A stretch of DNA of 64,000 nt. Source: JARYLZ01 sp964388275 (GTDB taxonomy: Bacteria > Bacteroidota > Ignavibacteria > SZUA-365). The position numbers and the translations under genes were made by a program. The stretch lies in assembly GCA_964388275.1 (NCBI GenBank), contig CAYLZD010000018.1:14532-78531 (forward strand), read 5' to 3'. The notes beneath the pieces were generated by a model, which was not told the DNA's origin, did not search any database, and was given only the letters and a program-made list of their open reading frames with translations. Positions 34,382 through 44,127 of this stretch are shown here, in pieces (within the stretch, counting starts at the first letter, position 1; each line of letters begins with the position of its first letter).

Positions 34382-34546
34382 ACGCCGGCGCGCGCGCGGG
34401 GAAGAGTTTGTTATGAACAAAAGAAGAGTAGTTTTGCGGTGAAATGGAAATATGCCGGGGCCGAAGGTTGCCGGTTCCATCTCTGAGACATACCGGCGGC
34501 GCTCCCGGACGAGTAGGCTCCTTAATTCCTATCGGCAATAGCTACC

Positions 34547-37500
34547 ATGATCAATCAGCGTGTTTGCAGACGCGTTATTTTTTTCGCGTTCCTTTCATGC
34601 GTCCCCGTCATGCGCGGCGTCTCGCAGCTCAACGTCGCTATACAGATGGATCCGAATCCGTCGCCCTACATTTCCGATTGGCGCTCGAATCCGAACACAA
34701 TCCGCCTGATAGTCACGAACAGCGGTCGCGTCACGCACAGCGTCCGCCTGGACGCCTTCATCGAGGGAAGCGAACGCGGACGCGTGGCCGAAACCCGGCT
34801 CGACGCGGCCGTCCCGCCGCTCGCGGTGCCGCCGGGTTCCGCCGTCATCACCGCCGTCGACGCGCATGTGCTGGAAGAGGGCGCTGTGCGCTATCTCGGT
34901 CCGACGCGGAACGAAACGGCGGCGAGCGGACGTCTGCCCGAGGACCAATACAAGCTCTGCGTAACTCTGGTGGCTTATGACGCGCCTCATGCAGCTCTGT
35001 CGCCGAGGATTTGCGCGCAGTTCCGGATCGCGCTGCTGCAGCCCGCCGATCTGATCCAACCGCCCGACAACAGCAGCACGCGGACGCCTCCGTCCTTCCA
35101 ATGGTCCGTGGTTCCGCTCGGGACGGGAAAATTCGCGCGCTACGAACTTGTCGTGAAAGAGCTGGATCCCGGTCAGAGCAACGTCTCCGCAGCGTTCCGG
35201 ACGAACGCGCCATTATTCACACGCGAGACCAACCTGCCCGTCTATCAGCACATGCCGTCCGATCCGCCTTTGCAGCCGGGTCATCGTTACGCGTGGTCGG
35301 TCCGTTCCTTCGATGCGGATGATCGGTTCGTGTTCGTCAACAACGGCAGCAGCCGGATCTGGACCTTCACTTACGGCGCCGGCGAACTTTCCGTCGTCCC
35401 GCGCGTCCACCGTCCGGACACGCTGATCGCGGGCACATTCAAAATCATAGTCGAGTCGTGGGATTCGACCACTAAATCCATCTCGAAATCCCTGCCCAGC
35501 GGCGCCGGTTATGTGAAGTTCTCCTGCGGGCCGAGACTGTTTCAGCGCATAAAGCCGATCGGTGCGGATATCGGGCAGTTCAACCTCAAAGACGGCGCCA
35601 TGCTCGAGTCGGATCCCCTCTTTGAAAAAAGGAAAGCCGACAGCGCCGCGCTGAAATCCGCGGTGAAAAATCCGGCGCAGCAATATCAAGTCAAACCCGC
35701 GCCTCATCCGCTTCCCGCTTCCGGGGAGGGCATCCGCGTCGCGTTCCGTGATGTCCATTGGAAAGGTCCGGCGCAGAGCGCCGTAGTGCTGGACGAAGGT
35801 ATCGCCGTTTATCCTACCGTCCCGGCAAGCCCTCCGGTTCCCGCTCTTATCGAACTCGATTCCGCGTTCACATTGGCGATCGATACGCTTATCATCACGG
35901 CGACGGACGCCACCGTGAGCGGATCGATACTTCTGCCTCCGTCGATAATTCCGGACGGGCAGTGCGCGTCCGCGAGCATCGGGTTACCGCCGACATCCAT
36001 CACCTCGAATTGCGAGTTCTACCGGACTGTCCCCGACTCGTCCTTCGGCCCGTACTTTGTCGGCGGGACGGACGTCATCGTTCAGGGGAAGGGATACACT
36101 GTCGATTTCTCCTCGCTCATGTCGCCGCCCGGACAGGCGCCGCCGCTCTCGAAGTCGTGGAAGGGAATCGCTTTGCTCGGCGGTGAAACCCCGCCGGCGG
36201 GAGAACCCGTGGTGTCGAACCGCGGATACACCAAGGCGCATTACACCTTCCTCGACGCGCTCATAGGTGCCGGAGGTCTTGACGCGACGCTGAAAATCAA
36301 GGATCCCTTCTTGTTCAAAACCCTCGATCCGTACGGTTACGAGATATCACTGACCGGAAATTCCGCCACCGATTACCTGCGCATCCGCAACAGCGCCGTC
36401 GCCGAGGGACTTTTTCTCAAAACCCATGTAGCGCTGCCGGAACGCGCGGTCCGGGATACGGTCGGGAAGGCGGTGATGGTGGAGTGCGATTCGCTCTTCG
36501 TTCAGGCGGATATGGACATGTTCGCGCGCGTGAGTCTGACGGCGGGCGCCGGACTGACATGGGGGGAATTCGCCAAGACCCCGGGAGAACCCGCGTTCTA
36601 TCAGCTCGTCGCCGGAAAGGATATGCCCGGCCAGCTGTATTTCGCCGCCCGTTTCATGAGTCCGTTTTTCCCGCTGAATGACACCGTGTACAAAGCGCCC
36701 GTCCTCGCACTGTCCGACGATGGTTCCACCGCCGAGGCGGAACGGCGTCAGGGCGTGACGCTCAAGGGCGGGCCCGAGTCGAGTTACACGATATGGTCGA
36801 AGGATATCCCGGACTCGACGCAACCGCCGCGATTCCAGAAGAACATTCCCAAGAACCTATGGATGAACTTCGTCGCCGACGGCGTCCATGCGGAGATAAT
36901 ACTTATGTGGGAAACGGATTTCTCGATGAACGTTGGTCCGACCTGGAAAACCGGCATGTCTTACGAGGGCGGCGCGGCATTCGAACTCCTGTTTGCGGGA
37001 GCACAGAAGGAAAAAAAACCTCCGATGATGACGCGTTTCATCAGCAGCGCTGTCTGGGATTCCGACTGGAGGGGGAGCATTCCTTTCGCGTTTCCGATCG
37101 GCGACACGATCCCTTTCGCGCGGCTGATGTTCACTTCCACTGCGGATTGCGCCGGCGGACAACTCGACCTGGCCAAGCCCGCGGATTTTGATTACTGGGG
37201 ACTGAAGCTGGTAGCGAAAGACTCGACCAAATCGGCGGGCATCATCTGCGTCAAGAAAGGCGTCGTGTATCTTACCGCCTCGGGCTTTCATGAGCCCGTG
37301 CACTTCGACGTACCTTTCAATCTCATCTGGGGCGAACTCAAGGCGAACGGCAACCTCGGGCGCCTGTATTTCGATTACAACAACGCCGGACAGAAATTCG
37401 ATCACTTCCCGTATACGCAATCCTTCGTCGCGCTTTCGGATTACGTCACCGGCACGGATACCGGATACGTGCAGACCTGCGGAACGGTGTCGATCGGTTA

Positions 37501-38719
37501 CTTCGGCGCAAAACAGATGACCATTGCGGATTACAAATGCAAAAATGATTCGATTCCCTACAGGGGAAGAATGGTGCGCTTGGAAGATCCGCTTAAGTCC
37601 GCCTGCCCGCCGGCCGACCTGCGCTGGGAGCGCGATTGGGCCGGTTCGTTGGGCGCTCTCTCCTTCGACATGGCATACGATTCATCGGCTCAGGAGGGAT
37701 TTGTGGGGAGCGGCGCCGTAAAACTCAAGCCGATAGGCGGAAGCATGGCGTCCACGATAGTGGTCCGCGCCGACAGGAGCTGCATATGCATCAGCGATCC
37801 CGGATCGATTTCACACAGTATCATGCTCGGCTGGGATGCAAGTTTCAGTTCGGGAGTGAAGGTATGGGGTTGCGGCTGCATCGTCGGAGAGAAGCTCGAA
37901 AACTTCGTGGTCGGCGGCGAACTCGAAACTTCCTCAACGGCCGAGAGCGGCCTCGCCGCGCGGGCGGGCGCCATAATCGCGTTCAAGCTGATGATTAGGC
38001 CGGCCTGGTATCGCTTCTCGGCGAGCGGCGATTTCTTCCTGTCGCTGGGCGCCGGCGGCGGCGACGTGGAGCTGTCCGGCTCGGTGGATATTCTCCAGGA
38101 CAATTCGAAGGGCGTCTGCGCGGGTGCGCTGAAGGGCGCCGTTTCCTTCTCGACTCTCATCGCCGGAATCACTGGCGACGGTGAATTCGAATGGGTGCTC
38201 GGTGAAGATGTCCAATCCCTTCAAGGGCGCGTGGCTGTGAACATTTACGGGACGGCCGGCGCGGGGGTCGAGTCCGGCGTGTTTGTCGGCATACGCGCGC
38301 CGAAGGAAAACGCATGGGTGTTGGACGACATGGACGGTCATTTCGGAGTGAACAAGGGAGGTCTCCCCGGCAAGCTCACCGGTTTCTATGCGTACCTCTC
38401 GACCTCGGCATCGCTGAACCTGGCCGTCATTTCCGGCGGATACAAGGTCTACGCCGGCATGGGCGCCTTCGCCGATTTCACCGGCAAGACCATGGTCAAC
38501 GGCCTGGGCGTTCTGGGAAATGTGGGGATTCATGTCTGGGGGGAAATGCTCGCCGGCTTCGCCAGCGTGGAGGCCTGGGGAAATTTGCAGCTCCTCGGGG
38601 GTATGCCTCCGGCCTTCTCCGGTTCGCTCGGCATGGAAGCATGCGTGCTCTGGTCCATATGCAAAAACATAGAGGTGGGCTGCGGGTACAACATCATCGA
38701 CGGCCTGTATCTCGATTGA
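34547..38719 (+). CDS. Giant secreted beta-rich protein of unknown function (1390 residues)
   Basis: A signal peptide (VIFFAFLSCVPVMRGVSQ) leads a long extracellular protein. Residues 30-130 are an Ig-like sandwich. Residues 150-280 contain a fibronectin-III-like module opening with LLQPADLIQPPDNSS and PSFQWSVVP, a phrase of the kind seen in Bacteroidota TANFOR/FN3 surface proteins; this likeness is tentative. The middle is beta-rich with many Cys. The last 300 residues show regular alternating glycine/hydrophobic strands (FFLSLGAGGGDVELSGSVDI, GKTMVNGLGVLGNVGIHVWG) like a beta-solenoid or barrel. No T9SS tail is apparent. It heads a tight operon with two further secreted genes. A partial relic of its central part lies at 42580-42682. 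Confidence 0.8.
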   Translation: MINQRVCRRVIFFAFLSCVPVMRGVSQLNVAIQMDPNPSPYISDWRSNPNTIRLIVTNSGRVTHSVRLDAFIEGSERGRVAETRLDAAVPPLAVPPGSAVITAVDAHVLEEGAVRYLGPTRNETAASGRLPEDQYKLCVTLVAYDAPHAALSPRICAQFRIALLQPADLIQPPDNSSTRTPPSFQWSVVPLGTGKFARYELVVKELDPGQSNVSAAFRTNAPLFTRETNLPVYQHMPSDPPLQPGHRYAWSVRSFDADDRFVFVNNGSSRIWTFTYGAGELSVVPRVHRPDTLIAGTFKIIVESWDSTTKSISKSLPSGAGYVKFSCGPRLFQRIKPIGADIGQFNLKDGAMLESDPLFEKRKADSAALKSAVKNPAQQYQVKPAPHPLPASGEGIRVAFRDVHWKGPAQSAVVLDEGIAVYPTVPASPPVPALIELDSAFTLAIDTLIITATDATVSGSILLPPSIIPDGQCASASIGLPPTSITSNCEFYRTVPDSSFGPYFVGGTDVIVQGKGYTVDFSSLMSPPGQAPPLSKSWKGIALLGGETPPAGEPVVSNRGYTKAHYTFLDALIGAGGLDATLKIKDPFLFKTLDPYGYEISLTGNSATDYLRIRNSAVAEGLFLKTHVALPERAVRDTVGKAVMVECDSLFVQADMDMFARVSLTAGAGLTWGEFAKTPGEPAFYQLVAGKDMPGQLYFAARFMSPFFPLNDTVYKAPVLALSDDGSTAEAERRQGVTLKGGPESSYTIWSKDIPDSTQPPRFQKNIPKNLWMNFVADGVHAEIILMWETDFSMNVGPTWKTGMSYEGGAAFELLFAGAQKEKKPPMMTRFISSAVWDSDWRGSIPFAFPIGDTIPFARLMFTSTADCAGGQLDLAKPADFDYWGLKLVAKDSTKSAGIICVKKGVVYLTASGFHEPVHFDVPFNLIWGELKANGNLGRLYFDYNNAGQKFDHFPYTQSFVALSDYVTGTDTGYVQTCGTVSIGYFGAKQMTIADYKCKNDSIPYRGRMVRLEDPLKSACPPADLRWERDWAGSLGALSFDMAYDSSAQEGFVGSGAVKLKPIGGSMASTIVVRADRSCICISDPGSISHSIMLGWDASFSSGVKVWGCGCIVGEKLENFVVGGELETSSTAESGLAARAGAIIAFKLMIRPAWYRFSASGDFFLSLGAGGGDVELSGSVDILQDNSKGVCAGALKGAVSFSTLIAGITGDGEFEWVLGEDVQSLQGRVAVNIYGTAGAGVESGVFVGIRAPKENAWVLDDMDGHFGVNKGGLPGKLTGFYAYLSTSASLNLAVISGGYKVYAGMGAFADFTGKTMVNGLGVLGNVGIHVWGEMLAGFASVEAWGNLQLLGGMPPAFSGSLGMEACVLWSICKNIEVGCGYNIIDGLYLD

Positions 38720-38731
38720 ACGGGGAAAGGC

Positions 38732-41275
38732 ATGAAAGCTTCGACTGGTATTCAAGCATTGGTCATTCGACGCATTCTCTCCTTGCGGAATCCGCGGCCG
38801 GCGGCCCGGAGGTCATTCCCGGGTCCGGGCGCGTGGTCCGTCCTGGCGCTCGCCGCCTTGGTGTTCGCGCGGAATCCTCTCATGGCGCAGAATGTGCAGG
38901 CGTTCACGAAGGCGACGCCGAAGGCGCCTGTTCTGGTGCTCTGGGAAGCGGATTCCAAGAAGGGGATGTTCACGCAGTATTTCGTGTACAGAAAACTCGC
39001 CTCCGGCGGATCCTATCCTTCGACGCCGCTCAACTCGGAACCGCTGGAACCGATGCGCAAATGCTCCGACTTCCAGTCGGTGATTCCGGCCGGGTCGGTC
39101 GAATGGACCACGCTGTCGCGGGCTTTCTCCGACATGTCGAAAAATCCTCCTCTTGTTTTCAAGGACGTCTGTTCCATCACCGCCTTCACCGCCGGATCGG
39201 CTGAATGGCAACGAGTCCAGTTGTTCGCGAAGGCATGGTACAAAGTCGCGCTTGTCATGGGCCAGGCTTTCATCGATTCCACCGGCAGTCCCGGGCAGAC
39301 GTACACTTATCAGGTGCGCATGGCGGTATCCGACGACCAGCTGAAACTGCCGTCCACCCCGCAAATAGCCATCGGCGAGGCGGGCATCACGGCCGGTGCG
39401 CCGGCGAAAATCCCGTCCCCGGAAAACGTCCGCTGCGTCCCGGGCGACTCGAAGGTCCAAGTGCTCTGGAACAAGCCGCCACCGGCGAGTTCCCTGTACA
39501 CGGTCGTCCGCGGCCTCGCGCCGGGCGGACCGTTCGCGAAGATCAACGAAGCGGACGTGAGCATGACGATCACGATCGACATCGACAGCAACACGGTCTC
39601 GCCGGCCGCGAACGGTTTCACCGACTACGAAAGATGGGGTCCCGACGGAACTCCGAAGCCCCGCACCGTGCCCGGAAATCCTGCGGCGTTCACCGGCCCG
39701 AGCAACGGAACCGCTTATTACTACAAGGTCTTGCTCCGCGACATATTCGGGAACGAGGGCTCGTACTCGAGTCCGCCGGTCATGGGGAAGCCGTTCGATA
39801 ATACTCCGCCCGCGACGCCGACCGATCTTATCGTCACGCCGAACGAGGAGAAAAGCTCTTTCGAAATCCGTTGGCGCGCGGTGCGCTTCGACGTTGAGGG
39901 TCGCAGGGAGATGATGGGCGGCTACAAAGTCTTCAGGTATGAAATGCCCGGCGATCCGAAAGGCGCCTCGGTACAGCTGGCCGGCGTCGTTCCGCAGCCG
40001 GCGGATTCCTCCGTATTCTATGTCTCGAAGGAGGACAACACCGGCGGTCTCCGCAGCGCGTGCGGCGACATAATGCATTACTTCCGGGTTCTCGCCGTGG
40101 ATGCGTCCGGAATCCCGTCGAAGTTCTCCGTGGCCGCGGGCGCCGCGCTGAAGGACACCACGGGTCCCGCCTCGCCTACCGGCGTGAAGGCGGAGCAGAA
40201 CGGAAATTTCATCCGTGTAAAATGGAAACCCGTCAAGGACTGCGATGTGGAGCGGTACAACATCTATCGCGCCTACTGCGATTACGGCGTGTGGCGGCCC
40301 TGCGCCGGGCTTTCCGAGAGCGCGAAAGCGACGGCCCCGGCGAAGAAATCGGGAAAGCCCGGCGACTGCGGCGGTCCCTTCGAACTCCGCGGCGCAGTGA
40401 GCCAGGCCGACGCCGAGAAGCAGGCCGCGGGAGGCTTCGCGTATTTCGACGACGCGCCTCCGCCCGGTTCGCCCGTCTGCTACGCCTATCTCGTCAAGTC
40501 GCAGGACTCGTCGCAGAATCTGAGCGGAGCCTGGCCGGTCACCGATCCGGATGCGGAGGAAATCGTCTGCCAGCGATTGAGGGACAAGATCCCGCCCGAG
40601 GCCGCCGTCATATCCGGGCTGTTCTCCCTCGACGACGCGATCCGCGTCGAGTACATCGGCCCCCCCATACAGGACATCGCGGCGTACCACGTCTATCGGT
40701 CGGAGGCGGGAGAACCGGGCCCGTACAAATGGATCGGCGGAATGACGGTGGCGGCGCCTCCCGGCGCAGGGAGCAGCCTCAGCGAGCCTTACGAAGCCCC
40801 TGCGCAGGTAGGCTGCGACAGCATTGCTCTCGTGAGCAAGCCGTACATGAGCGCCGGCGTTTTCGTCGACAGGAAAATCGATCCGAAAACAATCTACTGG
40901 TACAAGGTTCTCGGTGTCGATCTCAACGGGAATGAAACGGAACTCGAATCGGCCGTCGGCATGAGCACCTTCACTTTCGCTGTTGAACGGGCGCCGGGAC
41001 CCGTCATCACCGGCATAACGCCGATCGACGCTCCCTGCGGTCTGCGCATAAACTGGACGCCGTCGTTTGAAAGCGAGTCCATGCTCGGTTTCGCCGTCTT
41101 CCGAGGCGCGAGCGAGGCCGGCGCGTACATGCAATTGGGGACCATCGTCCAGGGCGCCTCGTACGAGGACAGGTCGGCGGCGCGAGGGACGACCTATTGG
41201 TACAAGGTATCGCTGCTGAAGAAGAACGGCCTGATGACTTCACTCTCCTCCGCGAAGAGCGGGATGCATCCATAG
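38732..41275 (+). CDS. Secreted protein with multiple fibronectin type III domains
   Basis: 847 residues. The signal anchor is near residues 33-52 (WSVLALAALVFARNPLMAQ). At least five FN3 modules are visible from recurring strand motifs YFVYRKLASG, YKVFRYEMPG, YNIYRAYCDY, YHVYRSEAGE and FAVFRGASEA, paired with YYYKVLLRDIFGNE-like closing strands. The architecture suits a cell-surface spacer or adhesin. It starts 12 bp after the 1390-residue gene and stops 8 bp before the protease candidate, so the three are co-transcribed and probably work together outside the cell. No T9SS motif is visible at its C-terminus. Confidence 0.85.
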   Translation: MKASTGIQALVIRRILSLRNPRPAARRSFPGPGAWSVLALAALVFARNPLMAQNVQAFTKATPKAPVLVLWEADSKKGMFTQYFVYRKLASGGSYPSTPLNSEPLEPMRKCSDFQSVIPAGSVEWTTLSRAFSDMSKNPPLVFKDVCSITAFTAGSAEWQRVQLFAKAWYKVALVMGQAFIDSTGSPGQTYTYQVRMAVSDDQLKLPSTPQIAIGEAGITAGAPAKIPSPENVRCVPGDSKVQVLWNKPPPASSLYTVVRGLAPGGPFAKINEADVSMTITIDIDSNTVSPAANGFTDYERWGPDGTPKPRTVPGNPAAFTGPSNGTAYYYKVLLRDIFGNEGSYSSPPVMGKPFDNTPPATPTDLIVTPNEEKSSFEIRWRAVRFDVEGRREMMGGYKVFRYEMPGDPKGASVQLAGVVPQPADSSVFYVSKEDNTGGLRSACGDIMHYFRVLAVDASGIPSKFSVAAGAALKDTTGPASPTGVKAEQNGNFIRVKWKPVKDCDVERYNIYRAYCDYGVWRPCAGLSESAKATAPAKKSGKPGDCGGPFELRGAVSQADAEKQAAGGFAYFDDAPPPGSPVCYAYLVKSQDSSQNLSGAWPVTDPDAEEIVCQRLRDKIPPEAAVISGLFSLDDAIRVEYIGPPIQDIAAYHVYRSEAGEPGPYKWIGGMTVAAPPGAGSSLSEPYEAPAQVGCDSIALVSKPYMSAGVFVDRKIDPKTIYWYKVLGVDLNGNETELESAVGMSTFTFAVERAPGPVITGITPIDAPCGLRINWTPSFESESMLGFAVFRGASEAGAYMQLGTIVQGASYEDRSAARGTTYWYKVSLLKKNGLMTSLSSAKSGMHP

Positions 41276-41283
41276 GAGGCGCC

Positions 41284-42576
41284 ATGAACACCGGAATCCT
41301 GTACGGGAGATTCAAGCTCATGCTGTTCGTGTTCATCGTGGCGGCGCATGCGGCGACGGCGCAGCCGGCGAAGGAATACGGTTTCGCCTTCGATAATTTC
41401 TCCGATCCGGAATTCAGCTGGGAGATTTATCGAAGCTCGTTTTACGGGATTCCCGAGTCGCCCGTCTCCGGCGCTTTCGACGCCCTTTTCTACGAGGCCG
41501 CGTTCAAATCGGCGATCAGCAAGAGCGGCAACTGTTACGGCATCAGCCTGCTCGCCCTGCTCATGAATCGCGACGGCGGCCACATGGGATATTGCGCGCC
41601 GCCGTACCAGTACAGCGGCGACTTGAACGGCGGCGGAGGACCCGCGGATCCGAAACTGCGGAGAGTGATCAACGTATTGCACGGCCATCAATTATCGCTC
41701 GCGAGCATCATGGAGATGTTGGACCAAATCGGCGGTTCGCACTCGCATGACGGGGCCGTCATGATCAAACGGTGTGAGGCGATACTCGCGAAGGAGGGCT
41801 CGTGCATAGTCAGCGTGACCAAGTCATTCAATCCGTCGGACGGCGGCCATTCGATGATCGCGTACGGCATCGAAGGGAACAAGATCCTTCTCGTCGATCC
41901 GAACAGGCTGTGGGCGAACACGAATTCGGGGCATCGCGACTGGTATACCGGGGAACTGAACTATATCGAATGCGGATCCGGTTACTGGAAGTTCGACATG
42001 AAAGGCCATGGCATGTGGCCGACGGGCGCGGGGCATCTCACCGTGTACCCGCTTTCCGTCGCCGCGCCGACGGGGCGCGTGCCTTCGTCCCTCGGTTTGA
42101 GCGTCGGACAGCTGCTCGCGAAGATCTTCATAGTCTCGAAAGGCGGCGGCGCTTCGATACTGCAGGCGACCGATGATCGCAACAGACGTCTCTTCCTTCC
42201 CGGATCGAAGCGGATAGATTGCGACACGCTCACCGGCATGCGCTCGATTGTCCCATGGTTCCCGTCCGTCGGCAGCGGGGACGGAAGCCCCTTTCCGTTC
42301 GAGCTGTATTTCAGCGTCCGCCATCCGAAGCATATTCTGCTGGAATTCGTCACCGGTGACAAGGGAGCGCTGGTCGGAGCGGGAAATAACGACTCGTTCA
42401 TCGCGCTCGATTGCCCGGCGCCGCGCGATACCGTGCTCGTGAAAATATCGGGCGCAGGCACGGCGGCGCCTTCATATGAAATCATCCGCTCGGCGGCGCC
42501 CTCGCTGATACGAGGGAAGACGTCCCGGGACCTCGATCTCGTCGCTTCGGGGCTGAGGCGGATGAACCGAATGTAG
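41284..42576 (+). CDS. Secreted papain-like cysteine protease candidate
   Basis: 430 residues from ATG 41284 (TAGGAGGCGCC just before it). A signal peptide ends near AAHAATAQ. A papain-type catalytic set is suggested by KSGNCYGISLLALLM (Cys at the start of a helix), a downstream DGGHSMIAYGIEGN (His on a strand) and LLVDPNRLW (Asp/Asn), with spacings like C39/C47-type or bacteriocin-peptidase folds. The C-terminal 200 residues are beta-rich and unassigned. The activity is inferred from motif order only. It closes the three-gene secreted operon and could process its partners or an outside target. Confidence 0.7.
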   Translation: MNTGILYGRFKLMLFVFIVAAHAATAQPAKEYGFAFDNFSDPEFSWEIYRSSFYGIPESPVSGAFDALFYEAAFKSAISKSGNCYGISLLALLMNRDGGHMGYCAPPYQYSGDLNGGGGPADPKLRRVINVLHGHQLSLASIMEMLDQIGGSHSHDGAVMIKRCEAILAKEGSCIVSVTKSFNPSDGGHSMIAYGIEGNKILLVDPNRLWANTNSGHRDWYTGELNYIECGSGYWKFDMKGHGMWPTGAGHLTVYPLSVAAPTGRVPSSLGLSVGQLLAKIFIVSKGGGASILQATDDRNRRLFLPGSKRIDCDTLTGMRSIVPWFPSVGSGDGSPFPFELYFSVRHPKHILLEFVTGDKGALVGAGNNDSFIALDCPAPRDTVLVKISGAGTAAPSYEIIRSAAPSLIRGKTSRDLDLVASGLRRMNRM

Positions 42577-42579
42577 CCG

Positions 42580-42682
42580 AAGCGCGGATACACAAAGGCG
42601 CGTTAAGATTACCCGAAGCGCTCACTGGTTCCGGAGGGCTTGACGCGGCGTTGAGAATCGAGGATCCCTTACTGTTCACGCC
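42580..42682 (+). pseudogene. Relic of the central part of the 1390-residue gene
   Basis: About 100 bp beginning CGCGGATACAC and ending GGATCCCTT-CTGTTCA align with 36220-36320 of the giant gene at roughly 75-80 percent by eye (also GGAGGGCTTGACGCG against GGAGGTCTTGACGCG). Frames are not maintained. This implies that a second copy of the operon's first gene once lay here. Confidence 0.65.
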
Positions 42683-42789
42683 GCCGCCGTGTCATGCCGT
42701 CCCTTCGGGTCGGATTCAATTCCAATCGTCCAATCGTCTGCTCTCTGATTCCCACCGTTTCACATTCCCCGCTCACCGCGACATATAAT

Positions 42790-42828
42790 AAAAGACAGAC
42801 CCGCCCGATACTCATCACGGGCGGGCCT
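42790..42828 (-). terminator. Rho-independent terminator, leftward
   Basis: CCCGCCCG and CGGGCGGG form a perfect 8-bp stem around a 10-nt loop. Read on the minus strand the hairpin is followed by TCTGTCTTTTATTATATG, a T-rich tail. It sits 23 bp beyond the stop of the leftward T9SS-domain remnant. Confidence 0.75.
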
Positions 42829-42850
42829 GTGTGGCGATTCGAGGACTGTG

Positions 42851-43429
42851 TCACTTCAGAACCGTCATCGATCTCGTCAACACGCTCCCTCCCGCCTCGA
42901 GCCGGTAATGGTAGGTGCCGCTGGGGAGAACTGCGCCGTCGAACTCGACGGTGTGCATCCCTGCCTCCCGTTCACAAGCCTCGACACCGTGCGGCCGTGC
43001 ATATCGTAGACGCAAAGACGGGCATAGCCCCCGGCCGTCAGGCCGAAGGTGATGCTGGTGGACGGATTGAAGGGATTGAAGGGGTTGGGGAAGTTCTGGG
43101 AGAGAGTGAGACCCTCGGGAATCTTCTTGCCGGTTTCCTTCATGAATGCGCCGATTATTCTCCACGTGCCGATCATCTGATACGATGCGCCGGCCGTATT
43201 TCCCGGGAACTCCGTCGACGATGAAGCTCTCGAGGCGCGAGTATCTGAAGCGCATCTTACCTTGCAGGTAATCGTCCGGCAGGAGAAGTCCGCTTGCGAA
43301 CAATCTGTAGAAACGTCGGACGGACATGCCGAGCAGACGCGCCGCAGCGGCTGCACCGAGGAAACATTCAGGGATCCGAAGCGAGGATTCCGGAACAGGG
43401 ATTTGGAGACGTCTCATCTGAACAAACAC
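42851..43429 (-). pseudogene. HTH (excisionase/MerR-like) head joined to frameshifted T9SS sorting-domain remnant
   Basis: The first 75 codons read as a small DNA-binding module (FLGAAAAARLLGMSVRRFYR, then FRYSRLESFIV) as in helix-turn-helix 17/excisionase proteins. The remainder belongs to a T9SS C-terminal domain: LTLSQNFPNPFNPFNPSTS and VYDMHGRTVSRLVNG are found in another frame (42877-43356) and the end, VEFDGAVLPSGTYHYRLEAG, in this one, so one frameshift lies near 42965. The HTH part may still be expressed. The sorting domain is debris from a surface gene truncated at the island's left border. Confidence 0.65.
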
Positions 43430-43617
43430 TGGATCAATTGCGAGAGCTCAAGCGAAGGTGGTTTTACCCCGTATTCCTTTTGTCCGATCACGTTATCACC
43501 TCATCGTATGTTTGGTCGCTATTTCTTGCTCTTCTATACTGATATAAACGTGACTACGCAAGTCAATACGGGCTGTATGCTACTTTTTATTCACTTCTTG
43601 TCACATTATGTTGTGTC

Positions 43618-44127
43618 ATGAACTGGATTTCACTCGTCGAAAAGATGATTTCAGATGAATGCAGAGGGAAAGACTCCGAATTCCTGAAATTGACCGGCCT
43701 GACCACCGCTCACCTCCGCAACTGGAGGCATGGGCGGAGTTCCAACCCGCAGCTGCGTACGATCGAGAAGATCGAGGCGGGACTGAAGGTCAGGATCCAA
43801 ACGGACAAGAACGGGATACCCGTCGGGTACGAACGGACTCCCGCTGAGCTGAAATCGGATGGTTCGAAGCGAGCCGCCGAGCTCCCCGAGGATTCATCCA
43901 TTCCCGCCTCGGCGCAATCCGAGTACGACGATCTCGCCTTCACTGGCGAAGGGCGAGGCTGGTCGCAGCTCCCGGAATCGGAGCGTGCCTACTTCGAGGA
44001 GTTATTCCAGAGAATGCGGCTGATCATCGCCGAAGCGAACGCGGATCGGGACCGGAAGGTGGAGCAGGCGGTGAATGAGTTCAGGAGAATCATGAAGGAG
44101 AAGGTGCTGGGGATAACGTCGAAGTGA
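43618..44127 (+). CDS. Putative HTH DNA-binding protein
   Basis: 169 residues. The N-terminal 65 residues look like an XRE-type domain: KLTGLTTAHLRNWRHGRSSN would hold the recognition helix, followed by PQLRTIEKIEAGLKVRI. The middle is acidic and Ser/Pro-rich. The last 40 residues form a charged helix (RDRKVEQAVNEFRRIMKEKV) for dimerisation. The gene begins after an AT-rich 190-bp region that contrasts with the GC-rich chromosome and without a good Shine-Dalgarno. Likely a small regulator belonging to the accessory island. What it controls is not visible. Confidence 0.6.
   Translation: MNWISLVEKMISDECRGKDSEFLKLTGLTTAHLRNWRHGRSSNPQLRTIEKIEAGLKVRIQTDKNGIPVGYERTPAELKSDGSKRAAELPEDSSIPASAQSEYDDLAFTGEGRGWSQLPESERAYFEELFQRMRLIIAEANADRDRKVEQAVNEFRRIMKEKVLGITSK

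Noticed and set aside
38813..41134. 773-codon open frame on the minus strand
   Set aside because: Antisense to the FN3 gene in GC-rich DNA, very Arg/His/Gly-rich, with no motif; the plus-strand gene has clear FN3 strands and operon spacing.
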